In this document: positions 6,410 to 14,410 of the stretch, one piece after another | How the letters are laid out: each line of letters starts with the position of its first letter | Numbering within the stretch: position 1 is the stretch's first letter | Assembly: GCA_030642565.1 (NCBI GenBank) | Contig: DAOWNM010000026.1 | Location: 1 to 15,168, forward strand | DNA from: Bacteroidota bacterium | GTDB taxonomy: Bacteria > Bacteroidota > Bacteroidia > Bacteroidales > GCA-2748055 | Direction of reading: 5' to 3' | DNA: 15,168 nt | Program-made: the position numbers and the translations under genes | The notes under the pieces: generated by a model | Told to the model about the DNA's origin: nothing | Databases searched by the model: none | The model's input: the letters and a program-made list of their open reading frames with translations, nothing else

Positions 6410-7826
6410 GGTAACGGGTAGCGATTATAAGTTTGGATTTCAAACCAATATAGATACCGAAACCATTCCAAAGGGTTTGAACGAAGAGGTGGTCCGGATT
6501 ATCTCAGCCAAAAAGGAGGAGCCTGAATGGCTTACCGAATCGAGACTAAAAGCGTTTCGGCACTGGCAAACCCTGCATATGCCCGACTGGGCACACCTGA
6601 AGATTCCTGAGATCGATTACCAGGATATTATCTACTACGCAGCTCCCAAACAGGAGGCCAAATATGAGAGTATGGATGAGGTAGACCCGGAACTGCTCGA
6701 CACCTTTAACAGGTTGGGGATCCCCCTGGAGGAGCAGAAACAGCTGGCCGGGGTGGCCGTGGATGCGGTGATGGACAGTGTCTCAGTGAAAACTACCTTT
6801 CAGGATATATTGGCTGACAAAGGGATTATCTTCTGTTCATTCAGCGACGCTGTTAAAAACCACTCCGACCTGATAAAAAAATATATGGGCTCGGTGGTTC
6901 CCTATACCGATAACTATTTTGCAGCCCTCAATTCAGCTGTTTTCAGTGACGGATCGTTTTGTTACATCCCCAAGGGAGTGCGCTGCCCCATGGAACTCTC
7001 CACCTATTTTCGGATCAATGCTGCCAATACCGGTCAATTTGAACGCACTCTGATTGTGGCCGAAGAGGACTCCTATGTAAGCTACCTGGAGGGGTGTACC
7101 GCTCCCATACGCGACGAAAACCAGTTGCATGCAGCCATCGTGGAGATCGTGGCCATGGAGAATGCCGAAGTTAAATATTCAACGGTGCAGAACTGGTACC
7201 CCGGCAATAAGGAGGGAAAAGGCGGCATTTACAATTTTGTCACCAAGCGGGGAATCTGCAAAGGAGACAACTCCAAGATCTCATGGACCCAGGTGGAGAC
7301 CGGATCAGCAGTAACCTGGAAATATCCCAGCTGCATCCTGAAAGGAGACAACTCGGTGGGTGAATTCTACTCGGTGGCGGTCACCAACAACTATCAGCAG
7401 GCCGATACAGGTACCAAGATGATCCATATCGGGAAAAACACCCGCTCCACTATTATCTCAAAAGGGATCAGTGCCGGGAAGAGCCAAAACTCCTATCGCG
7501 GACTGGTGAAGGTGTTGAAGGGGGCTGAGAATGCACGAAACTATTCCCAGTGCGACAGCCTGTTACTTGGCGACAAATGCGGGGCACACACCTTCCCCTA
7601 CCTGGAGGTGAATAACCGGAGCGCGGTTGTGGAGCATGAGGCCACCACCTCCAAGATCGGGGAGGACCAGATCTTTTACTGCAACCAACGGGGTATTGAT
7701 ACTGAAAATGCCATCAGTCTGATCGTAAACGGTTATGCCAAGGAGGTGCTGAATAAGCTACCCATGGAATTTGCAGTAGAGGCACAAAAATTACTTGCCA
7801 TTACGCTGGAAGGAAGCGTTGGCTAA
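6381..7826 (+). CDS. sufB: Fe-S cluster assembly scaffold SufB
   Basis: SufB is the core scaffold of the SufBCD complex on which iron-sulfur clusters are built in the cytoplasm. The 481-residue length is normal. The C-terminal core has NYSQCDSLLLGDKCGAHTFP, with Cys391 (probably the counterpart of E. coli Cys405) and Cys400. It also has the family segments VVEHEATTSKIGEDQIFYC and PMEFAVEAQKLL. The N-terminus (KGLNEEVVRIISAKKEEPEW) is typical. The start must be GTG at 6381, or a minor alternative, because no in-frame ATG occurs before the conserved N-terminal block. An out-of-frame ATG lies 10 bases upstream. sufC follows after a 64-base gap, the longest inside this operon. Confidence 0.96.
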   Translation: MTDQEKILNEVTGSDYKFGFQTNIDTETIPKGLNEEVVRIISAKKEEPEWLTESRLKAFRHWQTLHMPDWAHLKIPEIDYQDIIYYAAPKQEAKYESMDEVDPELLDTFNRLGIPLEEQKQLAGVAVDAVMDSVSVKTTFQDILADKGIIFCSFSDAVKNHSDLIKKYMGSVVPYTDNYFAALNSAVFSDGSFCYIPKGVRCPMELSTYFRINAANTGQFERTLIVAEEDSYVSYLEGCTAPIRDENQLHAAIVEIVAMENAEVKYSTVQNWYPGNKEGKGGIYNFVTKRGICKGDNSKISWTQVETGSAVTWKYPSCILKGDNSVGEFYSVAVTNNYQQADTGTKMIHIGKNTRSTIISKGISAGKSQNSYRGLVKVLKGAENARNYSQCDSLLLGDKCGAHTFPYLEVNNRSAVVEHEATTSKIGEDQIFYCNQRGIDTENAISLIVNGYAKEVLNKLPMEFAVEAQKLLAITLEGSVG

Positions 7827-7890
7827 ACCGGCTTAGTGCCTTGTTAGAGAGTGCCTGGATAAATAGTTATAAGAAAAGAAGAACAATAAT

Positions 7891-8649
7891 ATGCTTGAAA
7901 TAAAGGATTTAAAGGTTAATATAGAGGATAAGGAGATCCTCAAAGGAATCAACCTGTCGGTGAAGGCCGGTGAGGTCCATGCCATTATGGGACCCAATGG
8001 TTCGGGGAAAAGCACCCTCGCCTCTGCACTGGCCGGGCGAAACTATTTCAATATCACCCACGGGAAGATTATTTATGAAGGAAAGGACCTTACTGAGCTG
8101 ACACCGGAGGACAGGGCCCGGGAGGGGATCTTCCTCGGTTTCCAGTACCCTGTGGAGATCCCGGGGGTAAGCATGGTCAATTTTCTACGCACCGCCATCA
8201 ACTCCATGAGGAAGTACAGGGGCCAGGAACCACTGCCCGCGGGTGATTTCCTGAAGCTGATGAGGGAGAAGAAAAAGATCGTTGAGATCGATTCCGACCT
8301 GACCAACCGCTCGGTGAACGAAGGGTTCTCGGGGGGTGAAAAAAAGAAGAATGAGATCTTTCAGATGGCACTCCTGGAGCCCAGACTGGCCATACTGGAT
8401 GAGACAGATTCGGGACTGGATATTGATGCACTACGCATTGTATCCAACGGCGTAAACAAACTCCGTTCGCCTGAAAACGCCACCATAATCATTACACACT
8501 ACCAGCGGTTGCTAGACTATATTGTTCCCGATGTTGTACATGTACTCTACAAGGGACGTATTGTTAAATCGGGCGATAAATCCCTGGCTAAAGAGCTGGA
8601 GGAGCACGGGTATGACTGGATCAAACATGAGGTGGATGCACACGCCTGA
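7891..8649 (+). CDS. sufC: Fe-S cluster assembly ATPase SufC
   Basis: ABC-type ATPase of the SufBCD scaffold complex; ATP binding drives the rearrangement that exposes the cluster assembly site. The 252-residue protein shows Walker A GPNGSGKST (34-42), Q-loop Gln85, signature FSGGEKKKNE (146-155), Walker B LAILDE (166-171) with Glu171, D-loop SGLD (174-177) and H-loop His203. It has no membrane segments, as expected for this soluble ABC protein. The stop overlaps the sufD start by 14 bases. Confidence 0.97.
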   Translation: MLEIKDLKVNIEDKEILKGINLSVKAGEVHAIMGPNGSGKSTLASALAGRNYFNITHGKIIYEGKDLTELTPEDRAREGIFLGFQYPVEIPGVSMVNFLRTAINSMRKYRGQEPLPAGDFLKLMREKKKIVEIDSDLTNRSVNEGFSGGEKKKNEIFQMALLEPRLAILDETDSGLDIDALRIVSNGVNKLRSPENATIIITHYQRLLDYIVPDVVHVLYKGRIVKSGDKSLAKELEEHGYDWIKHEVDAHA

Positions 8650-9988
8650 AAAATACCTGGAGCTGTTTCAAAAGAACAGGAAGCAGATCGGCAAGGACGA
8701 TCCGCCGTTTGTGAAGAAGCTGCGTGATACGGCCATCGCATCATTCAGGCAGTCAGGATTCCCCGGGCGAAAAGAGGAACGATACAGATATACCCACCTG
8801 GAACCTGTGTTTGACGGGGAACTCTCCTTTGATTTCCAGCCCAGGCAGATCCGTTTCGACGACGACGAGATTTTCAGTTGTGATGTTCCACTGCTCGACT
8901 CCAGTGTAGTGACTGTGCTGAACGGTTTCTTCCACCATCCCGGAAAAGAGGCGCTCACCAGGCTGGACAACGGCATTATTTATGGTAGTCTGAAGGAGGC
9001 GATCGGTCAATACCCCGACCTGGTGAAAAAGTACCTGGGGACGAATGCTCCCACCAGCAATGAGCCGTTTGTGGCCCTGAACACCGCTTTTTCACAGGAT
9101 GGCATTTTCCTTTATGTCCCCGAAGGGGTCAGAATGGAACGGCCGATCCAGATCATCAATCTGTTGCTCTCTGATAAGAACCAGATGGTACACCACCGGA
9201 ACCTGTTTGTACTGGAGAGCAATGCTGTGGCGCAAGTGATTATCTGTGACCACACCCTCTCTCCCCATATGTTCTTGACCAATTCGGTAACCGAAGCATA
9301 TACCGGTGAGAATGCCGACCTGGACCTGCTGAGGCTGCAGAACGAACACAACAACTCCTGCCAGGTGACCAACACATGGATCAGCCAGGAGCGCCACTCG
9401 CGTTGCCAGCACGGCACCATTACCCTGCACGGCGGGATCGTCAGGAATAACCTGCGGATCAACATGGAGGGAGAGGGAGCCGAAACCAGTGCGCTGGGAC
9501 TCTTCCTCACCGATAAGATGCAGCATGTGGATAGCTATACGGTTATAGACCACAGGAAACCACACTGTACCAGCAACCAGTACTACAAAGGGGTACTGGA
9601 CGATATCTCTACGGGTGCCTTCAATGGAAAGATCCATGTGCATCCCGATGCTCAGAAGACCGAAGCATTCCAGACCAATAACAACATTTTGCTTTCAGAT
9701 ACGGCCAAAGTGCATACCAAGCCCCGCCTGGAGATTTATGCAGACGACGTAAAATGCAGTCACGGGGCCACGGTTGGACAGCTGGACGAAGAGGCGCTTT
9801 TCTATCTGCAGTCGCGTGGTATATCCAAAGAAGAGAGTCGCCTGATGCTGATGGATGCCTTTACATGGGATGTGATCTCAAAGATCAAGCACCCCTCCCT
9901 GCAGGAGCGGATTACCGAACTTGTGGGTAAGCGGCTTCGCGGGGAACTCTCCAGGTGTAACAACTGTGCCATGCACTGCCAGGAATAA
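8636..9988 (+). CDS. sufD: Fe-S cluster assembly protein SufD
   Basis: SufB paralogue that completes the SufBCD complex and is needed for iron acquisition. I chose the ATG at 8636 (450 residues, starting MHTPEKYLELF), preceded by the purine-rich GAGGTGG. The open frame reaches back to 8522, but that part lies inside sufC, and the SufD family begins near this methionine. In the C-terminal core, KCSHGATVGQLDEEALFYL includes His376, probably the counterpart of E. coli SufD His360. The protein ends in a cysteine-rich tail CNNCAMHCQE (C-x2-C-x3-C), which is absent from E. coli SufD as far as I recall. sufS starts 5 bases after the stop. Confidence 0.95.
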   Translation: MHTPEKYLELFQKNRKQIGKDDPPFVKKLRDTAIASFRQSGFPGRKEERYRYTHLEPVFDGELSFDFQPRQIRFDDDEIFSCDVPLLDSSVVTVLNGFFHHPGKEALTRLDNGIIYGSLKEAIGQYPDLVKKYLGTNAPTSNEPFVALNTAFSQDGIFLYVPEGVRMERPIQIINLLLSDKNQMVHHRNLFVLESNAVAQVIICDHTLSPHMFLTNSVTEAYTGENADLDLLRLQNEHNNSCQVTNTWISQERHSRCQHGTITLHGGIVRNNLRINMEGEGAETSALGLFLTDKMQHVDSYTVIDHRKPHCTSNQYYKGVLDDISTGAFNGKIHVHPDAQKTEAFQTNNNILLSDTAKVHTKPRLEIYADDVKCSHGATVGQLDEEALFYLQSRGISKEESRLMLMDAFTWDVISKIKHPSLQERITELVGKRLRGELSRCNNCAMHCQE

Positions 9989-9993
9989 TCTAT

Positions 9994-11220
9994 ATGAAAA
10001 TGGGCCTCAATATAAAACAGATCAGGAGCGACTTCCCCATACTGCATCAGCAGGTATACAAAAAGCCCCTGATCTATCTCGATAACGGGGCTACCACACA
10101 GAAACCAAAGGTGGTGATTGACACCGTCAGGGAGCTGCAGGAGACCTTAAACAGCTCCATCCACCGCGGCGTCCACTACCTGAGTGAGCAGATGACCAGT
10201 CGTTATGAAGCCGCCAGGGAGACGGTCCGCGCATTTCTTAATGCTGCCTCTACCAATGAGATCATCTTCACCAGCGGAGCCACCGGATCGATCAATGCGG
10301 TGGCCTTCTCCTTTGGTGAAAAATATGTGACTGCCGGGGATGAAATCGTGATCTCGGAGATGGAGCACCACTCCAATATTGTTCCCTGGCAAATGTTATG
10401 TGATCGAAAAGGGGCCAGCATAAAGGTGATCCCATTTAACGACAACGGTGAGCTGATCCTGGAAAAACTGGATGACCTGCTTACCGACCGAACCAGGATC
10501 GTGGCGCTGACCCATGCCTCCAACTCCATGGGAACCATCAACCCGGTAAAAGAGGTGATCAAAAAAGCACATGCAAAGGGCATCCCGGTACTGATCGACG
10601 GGGCACAGATGGTGCAGCACGGGGAGGTGGATGTCAGGGAGCTCGATTGTGATTTTTACATCTTCTCCTCCCATAAAATTTTCGGACCAACCGGTTCGGG
10701 CGTACTCTACGGAAAGGAGTCGATACTGGAGGAACTGCCTCCCTACCAGGGCGGCGGTGATATGGTGGACCAGGTGACATTTGAAGGGACCTCCTACAAT
10801 ACCCTGCCATTTAAGTTTGAGGCCGGAACCACTAACTATACCGGGGCCATCGGACTGGCTGCTGCACTTGATTATCTTCATTCCATAGGATTCGAAGCAA
10901 TTGGCCGGTACGAACAGGAACTGACCGGCTATACCATGGAAAAACTGGGCGGAATCGACGGATTGAAGATTTACGGGAAGGCGGCCAACCGGATTTCAGT
11001 CTTCTCTTTCCTGATGCAAAATATTCATCCCTATGACGCAGGTATGATCCTCGATAAAATGGGCATCGCGGTCCGCACCGGCACCCACTGCACCCAGCCG
11101 GTTATGGATCACTTTGGAATAGATGGAACCATTAGGGCCTCCCTGGTGTTCTATAATACTGTGGAGGAGGTGGATGCCCTGATTGAGGGGATTCAAAGGA
11201 CCATACAGATGCTTGCATAA
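9994..11220 (+). CDS. sufS: Cysteine desulfurase SufS
   Basis: PLP-dependent class V aminotransferase-fold enzyme that removes sulfur from cysteine, leaving alanine, and holds it as a persulfide for SufE and SufBCD. In the 408-residue protein, His125 (MEHHSN) stacks on PLP, Asp202 (IDGAQ) contacts the ring, and Lys228 (SSHKIFGPTG) forms the Schiff base. Cys366 in RTGTHCTQP carries the persulfide, and Arg381 (RASL) binds the substrate carboxylate. These assignments are by analogy with E. coli SufS. The active-site loop reads RTGTHC rather than the more usual RAGHHC. An alternative ATG at 10000 would shorten the protein by two residues. sufE begins 13 bases downstream. Confidence 0.96.
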   Translation: MKMGLNIKQIRSDFPILHQQVYKKPLIYLDNGATTQKPKVVIDTVRELQETLNSSIHRGVHYLSEQMTSRYEAARETVRAFLNAASTNEIIFTSGATGSINAVAFSFGEKYVTAGDEIVISEMEHHSNIVPWQMLCDRKGASIKVIPFNDNGELILEKLDDLLTDRTRIVALTHASNSMGTINPVKEVIKKAHAKGIPVLIDGAQMVQHGEVDVRELDCDFYIFSSHKIFGPTGSGVLYGKESILEELPPYQGGGDMVDQVTFEGTSYNTLPFKFEAGTTNYTGAIGLAAALDYLHSIGFEAIGRYEQELTGYTMEKLGGIDGLKIYGKAANRISVFSFLMQNIHPYDAGMILDKMGIAVRTGTHCTQPVMDHFGIDGTIRASLVFYNTVEEVDALIEGIQRTIQMLA

Positions 11221-11233
11221 TAAGAACCAACAT

Positions 11234-11674
11234 ATGACAGATTATAACGAAATACAACAGGATATAGTAGATGAGTTTTCGGTGTTTGAGGACTGGCTCG
11301 ACCGGTACAACTACCTGATTGAGCTGGGTAACGACCTTCCTGCCATCGATCCGAAATACCGCACCAACGAATACCTGATCAATGGCTGCCAATCGAAGGT
11401 GTGGCTCCATGCCGACCTGGTGGAGGGTAAGCTTTTGTTTAATGCCGACAGTGATGCCATTATTGTTAAAGGTATTGTGGCACTGCTGATCAAACTGATG
11501 AACAAGCGCACACCGGCCGAAATCCTGGAGAACGATCTCTTCTTTATTGACGGGATAGGGCTGCGTCAGAACCTATCCCCCACACGCTCCAACGGACTGC
11601 TGGCCATGGTGAAGAAGATGCGCCTCTACGCCATGGCTTACCAGGCCAGGGAGAACCAAAATAAAGAATCATGA
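11234..11674 (+). CDS. sufE: Cysteine desulfuration protein SufE
   Basis: Accepts persulfide sulfur from SufS and passes it to SufB. The 146-residue protein has the catalytic Cys52 in the conserved NGCQSKVW segment, and RSNGL near the C-terminus. I chose the ATG at 11234 (MTDYNEIQQD). The frame is open from 11183, but that would overlap sufS and adds no family sequence. The stop overlaps the next start as ATGA, a sign of coupled translation. Confidence 0.95.
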   Translation: MTDYNEIQQDIVDEFSVFEDWLDRYNYLIELGNDLPAIDPKYRTNEYLINGCQSKVWLHADLVEGKLLFNADSDAIIVKGIVALLIKLMNKRTPAEILENDLFFIDGIGLRQNLSPTRSNGLLAMVKKMRLYAMAYQARENQNKES

Positions 11675-11994
11675 GTGAATCGCTGGATTTTTTAGAGATT
11701 GAGGGAAAAATCGTAGAGGCACTGAAAACGGTGTTCGATCCGGAGATCCCTGTGAATGTATATGACCTGGGGCTGATCTATGAGATCGACTACACCGATC
11801 AGAAGGAGGCCAACATCGAAATGACCCTCACCGCACCTAACTGTCCCATGGTGGATATTCTCCTGATGGACGTGGAAAATGCGGTAGTGGCCATTGAAGA
11901 AGTGGACAAGGTGAACATCAACCTGGTGTTTGAACCTCCCTGGGACAAGTCGATGCTCACAGAAGAAGCCAAACTGGAGCTCGGTTTGTTGTAG
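11671..11994 (+). CDS. sufT: DUF59/MIP18-family Fe-S assembly protein (SufT-like)
   Basis: The 107-residue protein is a single DUF59 (MIP18) domain. It has the hallmark DPEIPVNVYDLGLIYEI (residues 23-39), the conserved cysteine in TAPNCPM (Cys58), and the C-terminal PPWDKSML. Proteins of this type in SUF operons help maturation of iron-sulfur proteins; the exact step is not settled. It shares ATGA with sufE, so it belongs to the same operon. The symbol follows common use for DUF59 proteins encoded with suf genes. Confidence 0.9.
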   Translation: MSESLDFLEIEGKIVEALKTVFDPEIPVNVYDLGLIYEIDYTDQKEANIEMTLTAPNCPMVDILLMDVENAVVAIEEVDKVNINLVFEPPWDKSMLTEEAKLELGLL

Positions 11995-12044
11995 TGCCTG
12001 ATGCTCAGGAAAATAGTGCGTAGCAGATTAATGTAAAGTCAATA

Positions 12045-12995
12045 GTGCATACGGGTATATCTATAAATGAGATATCAGTGGCCATAAAAGGGGAGGCGCT
12101 GAAACTGGGATTTGCCGGTTGTGGATTTTCCAGGGCCGAACCTTTACCCGAAGATGCTGAAAGGCTGAAAACCTGGCTCCAAAAGGGGTATCACGCCCAT
12201 ATGGGATATATGGCCAACCATTTTGAGAAGCGGACCGATCCCACCCGGCTGGTGGAAGGTTCCAAAACTGTCATCTCACTTCTCTATAATTACTACACAG
12301 AAAAGCAACAGAAGGATCCTAAAGCGCCGGTGCTCTCCAAATACGCCTATGGCAAGGATTACCACTATATTCTGAAGGAGAAGATGCAGTTGTTGTTTGA
12401 TTTCATCAAATCGCTGCATCCTGAAGCGGAGGGCAGGGTGTTTGTGGATTCGGCCCCTATACTTGATCGTGCCTGGGCAAAGAGGGCCGGACTGGGCTGG
12501 ATCGGAAAGAACTCCAACCTGATCTCCCGCTCGGCAGGTTCCTTTCTTTTTATCGGGGAGATTATTCTGAACCTGGAGTTGGAATATAACACGATTCCTG
12601 AAAAAGATTATTGTGGAAGTTGTACCCGCTGTATTGAAGCTTGTCCCACACAGGCCATCCTGGATAACCGCACCATCGACTCGGAAAAGTGTATCTCCTA
12701 CCAAACCATCGAAAACAGGGGGGAGATCCCATCTGAACTTGAAGAGAAGTTATCAGGAAGGCTGTTTGGTTGCGATATCTGTCAGGATGTGTGCCCCTGG
12801 AACAGGAAGGCCTTGAACCATCTGGAACCCGGTTTCAATCCAGAGAGGAAGTTGCTGGACATGTCAGAAGAGAGCTGGCAAAACCTGAGTCGGGAGGAGT
12901 ATAATCAATTGTTTAATCATTCGCCTCTTCAGAGGGCCGGTTATGACAAGTTAAAAAGCAATATGGCCTCCTTGCAAAAAAACCGTGAATCCTGA
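12045..12995 (+). CDS. queG: Epoxyqueuosine reductase QueG
   Basis: Cobalamin- and [4Fe-4S]-dependent reductase that turns epoxyqueuosine into queuosine in the tRNA wobble position. The 316 residues match the shorter form of the family. Asp135 in FVDSAPILDRAWA is the conserved acid, and GLGWIGKNSNLI (149-160) belongs to the cofactor-binding core. Eight cysteines supply two clusters: CGSCTRCIEACP (190-201), Cys216, and CDICQDVCPWN (243-253). The start is GTG at 12045; I found no in-frame ATG before the conserved N-terminus. It follows sufT by 50 bases on the same strand and may be read through from the suf promoter, which would couple a two-cluster enzyme with the cluster-building machinery. 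Confidence 0.95.
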   Translation: MHTGISINEISVAIKGEALKLGFAGCGFSRAEPLPEDAERLKTWLQKGYHAHMGYMANHFEKRTDPTRLVEGSKTVISLLYNYYTEKQQKDPKAPVLSKYAYGKDYHYILKEKMQLLFDFIKSLHPEAEGRVFVDSAPILDRAWAKRAGLGWIGKNSNLISRSAGSFLFIGEIILNLELEYNTIPEKDYCGSCTRCIEACPTQAILDNRTIDSEKCISYQTIENRGEIPSELEEKLSGRLFGCDICQDVCPWNRKALNHLEPGFNPERKLLDMSEESWQNLSREEYNQLFNHSPLQRAGYDKLKSNMASLQKNRES

Positions 12996-13008
12996 CCTGA
13001 TTTCGTGT

Positions 13009-13027
13009 AACAACATTGGGGGTTGTT
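13009..13027 (+). promoter_or_regulatory. Leader inverted repeat A before the DUF4252 gene
   Basis: AACAAC (13009-13014) and GTTGTT (13022-13027) are perfect inverted arms around a 7-base loop. The right arm shares four bases with the left arm of inverted repeat B (13024-13058), so the two hairpins could not form fully at the same time. Confidence 0.3.
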
Positions 13028-13058
13028 CGTCTTACATTCTGAAACCCAAAGACGAACA
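13024..13058 (+). promoter_or_regulatory. Leader inverted repeat B, touching the DUF4252 start codon
   Basis: TGTTCGTCTT (13024-13033) and AAGACGAACA (13049-13058) are perfect 10-base arms around a 15-base loop. The stem ends two bases before the ATG at 13061, so in RNA it would cover the ribosome binding region. As DNA it could instead be an operator for a dimeric regulator. Where transcription starts is not clear; no good TAnnTTTG match was found here. Confidence 0.45.
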
Positions 13059-13060
13059 TT

Positions 13061-13564
13061 ATGAAAAAGCTATTGATCTCCACTCTTATACTCATCTTCA
13101 GCATCACACTTTTTGCACAACCTGCAGGATTTAACAGGATCTACTACCAATACAAAGGCGAAGAGGGCGTAGTGGCCCTGAAGATCCCCGGATTCGTTAT
13201 GAAACTGGCCGGATCCATTGCAGACCTTGACCGGAAAGAGAGAGAACTTCTCAGATCGTTACGTTCGGTAACCGTACTCACCATCGAGGAGTCGGACCTC
13301 TATCCGGAGGTGAACTTTACCGAGGAGATCAACCTTTCCAATATGACCAAAGGTTACAGGATATTGCTGGAGGTGCATGATGGAGAGGAGGATGTGATCA
13401 TTGCTGCCAGGGAGAAGAACGGCAAGCTCAGGGACCTGATTGTTGTGGTCGGGGGCGATGATAATGTGCTGGTGCATGTACGCGGACGTATGGAGAGCGA
13501 CCTGCTGGAAAACCTGGCCGAAGTGGCCGGGGTGGATAAACTCCATTTTACCGCACAGATCTGA
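13061..13564 (+). CDS. Secreted DUF4252 protein
   Basis: The 167-residue protein begins with a signal peptide (MKKLLISTLILIFSITLFA, then QP). There is no lipobox cysteine, so it is predicted to be exported as a soluble periplasmic or surface protein. The rest fits DUF4252, a Bacteroidota family of unknown function: an N-terminal segment with YYQYKGEEGVVALKIPGF, then a mixed alpha/beta domain ending in a segment about quantity and charge (DDNVLVHVRGRMESDLLENL). Family genes are often near extracytoplasmic-function sigma factors, but none is visible here. It is 65 bases after queG and has its own hairpin-rich leader. It converges with the YjbQ-family gene, 21 bases apart. Confidence 0.8.
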   Translation: MKKLLISTLILIFSITLFAQPAGFNRIYYQYKGEEGVVALKIPGFVMKLAGSIADLDRKERELLRSLRSVTVLTIEESDLYPEVNFTEEINLSNMTKGYRILLEVHDGEEDVIIAAREKNGKLRDLIVVVGGDDNVLVHVRGRMESDLLENLAEVAGVDKLHFTAQI

Positions 13565-13585
13565 CCTGGCTACAACGGAGGGTAA

Positions 13586-13999
13586 TCAGGATGAATTTGC
13601 TTTCATAACCGTGACCATGATATTTCTCTGGTTACGGGGACCATCAAATTCACAGAAGAAAATATTTTGCCAGGTGGAGAGTCCCATCTTTCCATCCACT
13701 ATGGGGATGGTCTCCTGGGGCCCTACAATACCCGCCTTCAGGTGCGAATCACCATTGTTGTCCTGGTTATCATGCTCCCAGATACCTGCCGGAACCAGTT
13801 TGCTCAAAAGGGTCACTACATCGTTTTGAACCGATTCATCCCAGTTTTCCTGGATCATGATGGCTGAAGTGGCCCCCTGGGCATAGACATTGACCATCCC
13901 CGATGTGATCCCGCTTTCCGAAACGATGGCTTCCACTTCCCTGGTGATATCAAACAGCCCATTGTGCGACGGAGTACTGATATGAATAATTCGTTGCAT
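13586..13999 (-). CDS. yjbQ: YjbQ/UPF0047 family protein (possible thiamine phosphate synthase activity)
   Basis: The 137-residue protein matches the UPF0047/YjbQ family in length and motifs: GATSAIMIQEN (42-52), HDNQDNNGDSHLKAGIVG (76-93), VDGKMGLSTWQNIFF (101-115) and EFDGPRNQR (117-125). The family is annotated as a secondary thiamine phosphate synthase because E. coli YjbQ has that activity, but its main physiological role is uncertain. The start ATG (13999-13997) directly abuts the stop codon of the upstream interrupted gene, with no intervening base, so it is probably downstream in a minus-strand transcription unit and may be translationally coupled to it. Confidence 0.88.
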   Translation of the reverse strand: MQRIIHISTPSHNGLFDITREVEAIVSESGITSGMVNVYAQGATSAIMIQENWDESVQNDVVTLLSKLVPAGIWEHDNQDNNGDSHLKAGIVGPQETIPIVDGKMGLSTWQNIFFCEFDGPRNQRNIMVTVMKANSS

Positions 14000-14272
14000 T
14001 TAATTCAATTCGTAACCATATTTTTTAAACCACTTTATCACTTTTGTGCATATATCCAGTATTGTAGGAGCCTTGATTGTATATTCTTCCGGTGGCATAG
14101 GAGCAGCAAAAGGTGGTATACCATCAAATTTTAAAATCATTTCAACAGGATTTTTATCTGAACTTTTGATTCATATTTTCGAAATATAATCCAAATAGTC
14201 ATCAGACTTTGGATGATAATATTTCGCTGTCAGAACTTTTACTTCCTCGTAAATAATTGATGTCTTTCCCAT
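14000..14272 (-). pseudogene. Small hypothetical gene with one in-frame TGA
   Basis: On the minus strand, ATG at 14272 opens a frame (MGKTSIIYEEVKVLTAKYYH...) that meets TGA at codon 34 (14173-14171). It then continues in the same frame, in sequence that looks protein-like (VEMILKFDGIPPFAAPMPPE... ending WFKKYGYELN), to a TAA at 14002-14000. The whole is 91 codons including the interior and final stops. The flanking residues (YISKI-stop-IKSS) would suit Trp, and TGG to TGA is one substitution. I do not recognise the family. Possible explanations are a recent nonsense mutation, a base error, readthrough, or two short proteins, the second starting at an internal Met such as codon 45. TGA is an ordinary stop elsewhere here. 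Confidence 0.6.
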
Positions 14273-14290
14273 ATTTTCTTTAACTGTTAA

Positions 14291-14410
14291 TTAGCCATCC
14301 TTTTTCGCAATTGGCCTAACAATCACAGGGGTAGCAAATCGGCTGTAACGATTAAGATTAAATGCATAATTCAATAGCATCACATGCAGCATTGAGAAGA
14401 TCACTTTCAT
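14291..14410 (-). other. Possible 39-codon ORF overlapping the 85-residue gene
   Basis: A different minus-strand frame stays open from 14440 down to a TAA at 14293-14291. From an ATG at 14410 it encodes 39 residues ending in ATPVIVRPIAKKDG; from ATG 14380 it encodes 29. The first 53 bases overlap the end of the upstream 85-residue gene. It fills the gap between that gene and the interrupted gene that follows, ending 18 bases before the latter's start. It may be a small gene, the misplaced C-terminus of the upstream gene after a frameshift, or chance. I recognise nothing in it. Confidence 0.2.

Noticed and set aside
7834..7856. AGTGCCT repeated 15 bases apart in the sufB-sufC gap, and again after sufT at 11993
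   Set aside because: Seven-base repeats are expected by chance over this length, and no further shared structure surrounds them.
9092..9643. 183-codon minus-strand open frame inside sufD
   Set aside because: Antisense to a conserved SufD coding region; no domain or initiation signal seen.
11997..12009. Small hairpin CCTGA-TGC-TCAGG after sufT
   Set aside because: Only five base pairs and followed by A residues, not T, so it does not look like a terminator for the suf operon.
12012..12051. Direct repeat AATAGTGC(G/A)TA before queG
   Set aside because: Two short copies 29 bases apart, with no known binding-site form. Probably chance.
14323..14330. GCCTAAC resembling half of an integron attC site
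   Set aside because: No matching GTTRRRY partner at the right distance and no attC-like fold or integrase is visible.
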